From NCBI RefSeq assembly GCF_900465355.1, contig NZ_LS483254.1, positions 558,001-622,000 on the forward strand: a DNA stretch of 64,000 nucleotides, in the 5' to 3' direction. The position numbers and the translations under genes are program-made. This document shows, in pieces, positions 59,601-64,000 of the stretch (positions are counted from its first letter, which is position 1; each line of letters begins with the position of its first letter). Origin of the DNA: Candidatus Bipolaricaulis anaerobius (GTDB taxonomy: Bacteria; Bipolaricaulota; Bipolaricaulia; Bipolaricaulales; Bipolaricaulaceae). The notes beneath the pieces were generated by a model, which had not been told where the DNA came from, did no database searches, and was given only the letters and a program-made list of their open reading frames with translations.

Positions 59601-60997
59601 GAGAACGGGGCCGCGCGGCGGACGATCCGGAACAGGTCGTCCACCGGGATCCCCCCTAAGGCGACGATGGCCACCACTTGCTGGGCGAGGAGGTCCAGCG
59701 GCCCATGGGGGATGTGGAGCGGGGCGAGGTCGCCCGCGCGCATGGCCCGGGCGAGGGCTGCCATCTCCAGTAGGTCGGCCCGCGTCTTGGGCAGGAGCCT
59801 TCCCCGCGACGGGGCGCGGTAGAGGTGGCCGGCCCGCCCCACCCGCTGCAGCCCTCGCGCCACGCTGTGGGGCGATTCCACCTGCACGACGAGGTCCACC
59901 ACCCCCATGTCGATCCCCAGCTCGAGGCTTGCTGTGGCCACGATGGCCGGGATCTCCCCCGCCTTCAGCCGCTCCTCGATCTCCCGCCGCCGCTCCTTAG
60001 CCACCGAGCCGTGGTGCACCTGGACGAGCTCGTACCCCGCCAGTTCGTTCACCTCGGCCGCGATCCGCTCCGCGGCGCGGCGGTTGTTGACGAACACGAT
60101 CGTCGCCCGGTGGGCGAGGATGAGCTCGTGCAGCCGGGCATAGATCGAGGGCCAGATCGAGCCCTCGGGGAGGGCCGTCAGGTCCGGGACCGGCGCCAGG
60201 ACCAGGAGGTCGAGCCCCTTCCGCAGGCCGGCGTCCACGATCTGGACCGGCCTCTTTTGGCCATCGTCCCCGAACCCGCCCAGGAACCGCGCCACTGCCT
60301 CGAGCGGCCGGATCGTCGCCGACAACCCAATCCGCTGGAACGACCGCCCGCCGGGTTCCGGTTCGCCCTTCGCATCCGCCGGGGAAGGGCTGCGGACGAG
60401 GGCCTCCAGCCGTTCGAGGAGGAGGGCGAGGAACGTCCCCCGCTTCGTCTCCGCCACGGCGTGGATCTCGTCCACGATCACGGTCCTCACCCCGGCGAGC
60501 GTCTCCCGGGCCCGGGGCGAGGTGAGCATGAGGTGGAGCGACTCCGGGGTCGTGATGAGGATGTGGGGCGGCCTCCGGACGAGGCGCTGTCGCTCGGAGG
60601 GCGGGGTGTCTCCGGTGCGGACCCCGACCCGGACCTCGGGGAGCGCGATCCCGCGCGCCCGGGCGAGGGCCTGGATCTCCGCGAGGGGCCCCTGGAGATT
60701 CCGCTCGATGTCGTAGCTGAGGGCCTTCAGGGGCGAGATGTACAGGGTGTGGACCCCGGGAACCGCGGGCGGCTGGGTGAGGAGGCGGTCGAGCGTCCAT
60801 AGGAACGCGGCGAGGGTCTTCCCCGACCCGGTCGGGGCGAGGAGGAGGGTGTGGGACCCGGCGGCGATGGGCGGCCAGCCGAGCTCCTGAGCCGGGGTCG
60901 GCGTCCCGAGCTCGGTCCGAAACCAGTCCCCGACGAGCGGGCTGAACCTCGACAGCGGATCGGGGGGAGGAGCCGCCGTCCTTTCGGTCGCGGTCAC
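56666..60997 (-). CDS. lhr: Lhr-family DEAD/DEAH helicase
   Basis: The 1443-residue helicase contains the Lhr core: Walker A APTGSGKT (54-61), DEIH (176-179), IGLSATIRP, the second RecA domain (IVFVNNRRAAERIA, LELGIDMGVVDLVVQVESPHSVARGLQRVGRAGH), then winged-helix and beta-barrel domains. The long C-terminal part (~870-1443) fits the full-length Lhr CTD found in many bacteria. Lhr unwinds RNA:DNA hybrids in DNA repair. TAGAAT lies exactly 6 nt before the GTG. Confidence 0.94.
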   Translation of the reverse strand: MTATERTAAPPPDPLSRFSPLVGDWFRTELGTPTPAQELGWPPIAAGSHTLLLAPTGSGKTLAAFLWTLDRLLTQPPAVPGVHTLYISPLKALSYDIERNLQGPLAEIQALARARGIALPEVRVGVRTGDTPPSERQRLVRRPPHILITTPESLHLMLTSPRARETLAGVRTVIVDEIHAVAETKRGTFLALLLERLEALVRSPSPADAKGEPEPGGRSFQRIGLSATIRPLEAVARFLGGFGDDGQKRPVQIVDAGLRKGLDLLVLAPVPDLTALPEGSIWPSIYARLHELILAHRATIVFVNNRRAAERIAAEVNELAGYELVQVHHGSVAKERRREIEERLKAGEIPAIVATASLELGIDMGVVDLVVQVESPHSVARGLQRVGRAGHLYRAPSRGRLLPKTRADLLEMAALARAMRAGDLAPLHIPHGPLDLLAQQVVAIVALGGIPVDDLFRIVRRAAPFSDLPRDAFHSVLTMLAEPGPWSVRPRIAWDRVNDVLLPLPGSQRLAVTSGGAIPDTGQYGVYTEAGDRIGELDEEFVYEARVGEVVVLGLNRWRILDITHDRVVVAAGDGPAKIPFWRGEAYGRDLHLGQAVGVLSREIEARLGDPDLVPWLGEACALDSAAAENTVRYVALQRERGIVPTDRRLVIEGFPDEGGGVRLAVLTPYGKRFHLALRLALLARFRDEVGLEPASLHSDSGILFRLTQVPFERAVAIIEGLRGDEVERLLLAGLARSPLFGLRFRENAGRALLLPRDRPGRRSSFWLRRLSARDLLEAVRAQPGFPLVTETYREILQDILPVDGVRDWLGRLERGEVEVAVHHGVAPSPFAASLLWEFQAAYLYQWDEPKPGPVPTGIASCDLLPLLGRDLAGFVDPRAVDRVDGELRGSGEGRWARTGAELLALLRRVGDVGEDELAAVASPDARGAVPGLLAAGSIAWVEFPGSKPAVRLVTGEDLPLYRAALAGDEEAQVGIVRRHVASRALAFRSTLRERYPFPESVIESAVAVPPFVVGTWQGERVWTRKETLERLQRLSLAARRGEVHPQPPAALQAFLLRHQHRTPEGRVRQAEGLAQVLTQLQGIALPWRSWDGEVLPSRVTGYQPAWVEDLLRSGEFVWLGRPGGGRDLAVAFAHRANAPWLAKAYPVRKEELAPVEAALVDRLRERGPRFLVELAGDVGLPATQCAVALWELARAGIVTNDGLAPLHAGPPPLRPGKTRIWRGGTGRWSLLPPGGGELVEDEREALLDLLLTRYGILSRGILAWDGGAVPWGELYPFLTRREWRGELARGLLVEGLAGAQFAREDVLRGLEGPGSGWSLLPSTDPALLYGAGAPFPLTDPADPGRRFRTGPGSYLVLRDGCPVLAIEGERLTNFAGLPPNELRPALELLTTLVSGPRRRLTVRTWDGEPVRGSAIEGILRELGFGAGPAALILYRRYGPDRA

Positions 60998-61079
60998 AGC
61001 TCGATTCTAAGCCGCCCGCCCCCGACGGGTGGCACCGCCCCCGAGCCTCCCCTACACTTTGGGCGCTCAAGGAGGATGG

Positions 61080-62705
61080 ATGCGCACGCTATCCCAAGTG
61101 CTCGACGAGACCGCCCACAGGTTCCCCGCTCGGCCGGCCCTGTTCTACGAGGGAAGAACGATCTCCTACCGTGACCTCGCCCGGGAGGTGGACCGCCTCG
61201 CCGCCGGGTTGGTGGCGTTGGGGATCGAGCCCGGCGATAAGGTCGGGATCTGGATGTCGAACATCCCGGAGTGGATCGCGGCCTATTTTGCGATCGCCAA
61301 GGCAGGGGCCGTGGTCGTGCCCATGAACACCCGCTACAAGACCCACGAAGTGGCCTACATCCTCGGGAACGCGGAGGCGAAGGCGGTGTTCATGTCCCAG
61401 GGGTTCCTCGGGATCGACTACGCGGCGATGCTCGCCGAGGTCCGGCCGAACCTCCCCCTCCTGCGGGAGGCGATCACCGTGGGCGGAGAGGCCCCCGGGC
61501 TGCGACCGTACGCCGACGTCCTCGCCCGCGGCGGGGACCGCGCCGCCCAGGCCGAGGTCGCGCGCCGCGGGGATGCAATTGACCCGAACGATTGCGTGTT
61601 CATCCTCTACACCTCGGGCACGACCGGCCACCCCAAGGGGGCGATGCTCTCCCACGTGAACATGGCCGAGAACGCCCGCCAGATCACGGAGGTGCTCCAC
61701 GCGACGGAGGAGGACATCTTCCTCCTCCCCGTCCCGTTCTTCCACTGTTTTGGGTGCGTGATGGGGATCCTCGGCGCGGTGACGTGGGGGGCGGGGATCG
61801 TCCCGGTGCCCGTGTTCAAGGCCGATGTGGCCCTCGATCTTGTTCAGAAGCACCGGGTGAGCGTCCTGTACGGGGTGCCGACGATGTTCGTCCTCGAACT
61901 CGAGGAGCAGCGCAAGGCGGCCGCCGCCGGTCGGCCCTACGACGTGGCGAGCCTGCGTACGGGGATCATGGCCGGCGCCCCGTGCCCGGCGGAGGTGATG
62001 CGGGGGACGATGGACGACCTCGGCTGCAACGTGTGCATCTGCTACGGGCTCACCGAGGCCTCGCCCGTGATCACGATGACCCGGTTCGACGATCCGTTGG
62101 ACAAGCGGGTGGAGACGGTGGGCAAGCCCCTCCCCGGGATCGAGGTGAAGGTCGTGGACGACGCGCGGCAGGAGGTCCCCGTCGGCGAAACGGGGGAGCT
62201 CGCGTGCCGCGGGTACAACGTGATGCTCGGCTACTGGAAGGACCCCGCGGCGACGCGCCAGGTGATCGACGACGAAGGCTGGCTCTACTCCGGCGACCTT
62301 GCGACCCTCGACGAGGAGGGGTACGTGCGGATCGTGGGCCGGAAGAAGGACATGTACATCGTGGGCGGGTTCAACGTGTACCCGGCGGAGGTGGAGGAGG
62401 TCCTGTTCACCCACCCTGACGTGCAGAACGTGTCCGTGGTCGGGGTCCCGGACCCCGTAATGGGGGAGGTGGGGATGGCGTTCCTCATCCCCCGTGAGGG
62501 TCACACCCCCGATCCCCAGGAGGTCGTGGACTTCTGCGCCCGGAGGATCGCGGCGTTCAAGGTGCCGCGGTACGTGGTCGTGGGCCACGAGTTCCCGATG
62601 ACCTCGTCGGGGAAGGTGCAGAAGTACAAGCTCGCCGAGCGCGGGAAGGAGCTCGTCGCCTCCGGCGCGGCGCGGAGGCTCGAGCCCCGCAAGCCCGGGC
62701 GGTAA
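61080..62705 (+). CDS. long-chain acyl-CoA synthetase family ligase
   Basis: The 541-residue adenylate-forming enzyme has the P-loop ILYTSGTTGHPKGAMLSH, the PVPFFHCFG helix, YGLTEASPVI, the A8 hinge YSGDLATLDEEGYVRIVGRKKDMYIVGGFNVYPAEVEEVL and the C-terminal catalytic Lys in MTSSGKVQKYKL. It activates a carboxylate, probably a fatty acid, to its CoA thioester. ATG 61080 follows AAGGAGG; TACACT at ~61051 is the likely -10. Confidence 0.93.
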   Translation: MRTLSQVLDETAHRFPARPALFYEGRTISYRDLAREVDRLAAGLVALGIEPGDKVGIWMSNIPEWIAAYFAIAKAGAVVVPMNTRYKTHEVAYILGNAEAKAVFMSQGFLGIDYAAMLAEVRPNLPLLREAITVGGEAPGLRPYADVLARGGDRAAQAEVARRGDAIDPNDCVFILYTSGTTGHPKGAMLSHVNMAENARQITEVLHATEEDIFLLPVPFFHCFGCVMGILGAVTWGAGIVPVPVFKADVALDLVQKHRVSVLYGVPTMFVLELEEQRKAAAAGRPYDVASLRTGIMAGAPCPAEVMRGTMDDLGCNVCICYGLTEASPVITMTRFDDPLDKRVETVGKPLPGIEVKVVDDARQEVPVGETGELACRGYNVMLGYWKDPAATRQVIDDEGWLYSGDLATLDEEGYVRIVGRKKDMYIVGGFNVYPAEVEEVLFTHPDVQNVSVVGVPDPVMGEVGMAFLIPREGHTPDPQEVVDFCARRIAAFKVPRYVVVGHEFPMTSSGKVQKYKLAERGKELVASGAARRLEPRKPGR

Positions 62706-62731
62706 CCGATCGGCGGTCGGGCAGCTCCTGC

Positions 62732-62747
62732 GGCTCCGGGGGGAGCC
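62732..62747 (+). terminator. hairpin after the acyl-CoA ligase gene
   Basis: GGCTCC-GGGG-GGAGCC forms a 6-bp stem, 27 nt after the stop. It is followed by a second possible stem (GGAC/GTCC). Confidence 0.35.
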
Positions 62748-62800
62748 CCGGCGGACGAAGGGATCCTCCGTCCCCCTCGTGACCCGTGTATGCTTGGGGC

Positions 62801-63727
62801 GTGGACTTCGCACGGTACCTGGTTCACCCCGAGCGGTGGGAGGAACTCCCCCCGGAATGGGACCTTCTCTTCGCCCGGCCGGCACAGCTCGCGGTGGAAA
62901 TCGGGTTCGGGAACGGGGAGTTCCTCTGTGAAGCCGCCCACGCGCATCCGGAGTTGAACTGGGTCGGGTTCGAGACGAGCCTCACCTGCATCGTCAAGGC
63001 GGGGCGGAAGCTTGCGCGGGCGGGAGCGGAGCACGTCCGCCTTGCACGGGTGGATGGCCGGTTCGCCCTGCGGGAGCTTTTCCCGGACGAGAGCGTGGAG
63101 CGGGTGGTCCTCCATTTTCCATGCCCGTGGCCGAAGCGGAGCCATGCTGAACGGCGGGTGATGGATGAGGGCTTCGCCCGGACCCTGGCCGCTATCCTCC
63201 GGCCCGCAGGGAGGTTCGAGCTGACCACGGACGTCCTTCGCTATGCCGAGGACGCGGCGGGGGACCTCGCCGCGATGGGGTTCCGCGTCGCGGGGCCCGA
63301 GGCCGTGGCCGCCGGCGGTCCGGGCACGCGCTACGAGGCCAAGTGGCGCCGGGAGGGCCGCCCGATCTGGCACCTCCGGGCGGAGCGGGGGAGGAAAGGG
63401 AGTACACTGCGCATCGCGGAGGGGATGATGCCCCATGTGCGGGTTCACCAGTCGGTTTCGGGGGACGCGGTCGCGCGTCTCGGTGGGCTGAAGGAGGCCT
63501 GGCCCGGGGGGGCGTTCGTGATCAAGGAGGCCTACCTCTCCCCCCGTGGCGCGGCCCTCCTCCGCGCGTTCTCCACCGACGAGGGGTTTGAGCAGCAGTA
63601 CTTCCTCGCCCTCGTGCCCGAGGACGGGGCAACGCTTGTCAAGCTCGACGGGGCGGCGGTGCCGTTCCGCACCCCGGCCGTGAAGCGATCCGTGGCCGCG
63701 GTCGCCGCGGCGTTGGAGGGACGATGA
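62801..63727 (+). CDS. trmB: tRNA (guanine-N7)-methyltransferase with C-terminal extension
   Basis: The 308-residue protein has the TrmB SAM motif VEIGFGNGEFLCEAAHAHPELNWVGFE, the catalytic HFPCPWPKRSHAERRVM stretch and the specific FELTTDVLRYAE block. It methylates G46 of tRNAs. Beyond residue ~200 there is a further ~100-residue domain absent from enteric TrmB; Aquifex TrmB also has a C-terminal extension. TATGCT lies exactly 6 nt before GTG 62801. Confidence 0.88.
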   Translation: MDFARYLVHPERWEELPPEWDLLFARPAQLAVEIGFGNGEFLCEAAHAHPELNWVGFETSLTCIVKAGRKLARAGAEHVRLARVDGRFALRELFPDESVERVVLHFPCPWPKRSHAERRVMDEGFARTLAAILRPAGRFELTTDVLRYAEDAAGDLAAMGFRVAGPEAVAAGGPGTRYEAKWRREGRPIWHLRAERGRKGSTLRIAEGMMPHVRVHQSVSGDAVARLGGLKEAWPGGAFVIKEAYLSPRGAALLRAFSTDEGFEQQYFLALVPEDGATLVKLDGAAVPFRTPAVKRSVAAVAAALEGR

Positions 63728-64000
63728 GGCATATCCTGCTCGTGGTGGCCGTGGTGGGCGCGGGAGCGCTCGCCTGGGGAGGAGAGGTGGGGGCCCAGTT
63801 TGAGGTGGGGGAGCGGGCAAGCGGGATCGGGTGGGTCCAGCTCTCGGGCGGTGGATCTCCGGTCCAGCTGTCGGGGCGCATCGAGGGGGACCTCCTCTGC
63901 GGCTGCCTCCGCCGGGCCCAGGTCGGGGCGTCCACGGTGTGGGGCGGATGGTCCTCTGGGGTTGAGGCGGGGGTGCTCGCGAGCGGCCGGGTGGATGCCT
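63724..64000 (+). CDS. exported protein, N-terminal part only (window edge)
   Basis: The ATG overlaps the trmB stop (ATGA). A signal peptide (MRHILLVVAVVGAGALAWGG) is followed by alternating-strand sequence (GIGWVQLSGGGSPVQLSGRIEGDLLCGCL, VGASTVWGGWSSGVEAGVLASGRVDA), reminiscent of the beta-rich secreted protein at 3545-4453. It could be an outer-membrane protein; the C-terminus lies outside the window. Confidence 0.6.
   Translation, partial: MRHILLVVAVVGAGALAWGGEVGAQFEVGERASGIGWVQLSGGGSPVQLSGRIEGDLLCGCLRRAQVGASTVWGGWSSGVEAGVLASGRVDA

Overview
The window is 64 kb of GC-rich, gene-dense bacterial chromosome with about 62 protein genes, two tRNAs and very short intergenic gaps. It looks like a deep-branching, probably thermophilic bacterium with two membranes. 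Bacterial core genes (rpsA, cmk, era, ispE of the MEP pathway, rsmD, acpS, glmM) sit beside families typical of archaea and thermophiles: a cyclic 2,3-diphosphoglycerate synthetase relative, a COG1839/DUF355 adenosine-specific kinase, an Alg7/GPT-type GlcNAc-1-P transferase, a geranylgeranyl-reductase-like flavoprotein, a full-length Lhr helicase and a MEMO-like protein. Binding proteins with signal peptides but no lipobox, a TatT-like protein and a secreted beta protein ending in Phe suggest a periplasm and outer membrane. The mix resembles candidate phylum Bipolaricaulota (OP1/Acetothermia), but no rRNA is present to settle it.

Layout. 1-13 kb: an ATP-cone P-loop kinase (cut by the window edge), a GNAT-like protein, the cDPGS relative, a candidate outer-membrane protein, two nitroreductases (one fused to a peroxiredoxin fold lacking its catalytic Cys), thrC, a DUF72 gene, surE, rsmD, a COG2509 flavoprotein, pfkA, a TlpA-like thioredoxin and tRNA-Ser. 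12.6-26.7 kb: a HAD phosphatase, gdh, glnS, era and hutH on the minus strand; hutI-ispE-cmk-plsC-rpsA on the plus strand; acpS, gmk, yicC and a MEMO gene on the minus strand; tRNA-Gln. 26.7-37.1 kb: a transglutaminase-like lipoprotein with a secreted beta-helix/WD40 protein, a cyclodeaminase-type folate enzyme, a PadR-controlled metal/chelate ABC importer with two binding proteins, and a TatT/unknown gene pair. 37.2-52 kb: a surface-polysaccharide locus (sugar nucleotide enzymes, flippase, five intact glycosyltransferases, membrane proteins, GPT) with lower-GC patches and a graveyard of broken genes (truncated glycosyltransferase, vapC, manC and hicA remnants). 52-64 kb: adenosine kinase family, HAD, flavoprotein, O-antigen-ligase/TPR protein, Lhr, acyl-CoA ligase, TrmB and a secreted protein cut by the window edge.

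Most operon joins are 4-base ATGA/GTGA overlaps. The most notable pattern is regulatory. At 14 genes a sigma70-like -10 hexamer lies 6-8 nt before the start codon, and at nine of them exactly 6 nt, so the start codon is the predicted +1. This predicts widespread leaderless mRNAs in which GTG is a common start, alongside other genes with normal Shine-Dalgarno leaders.
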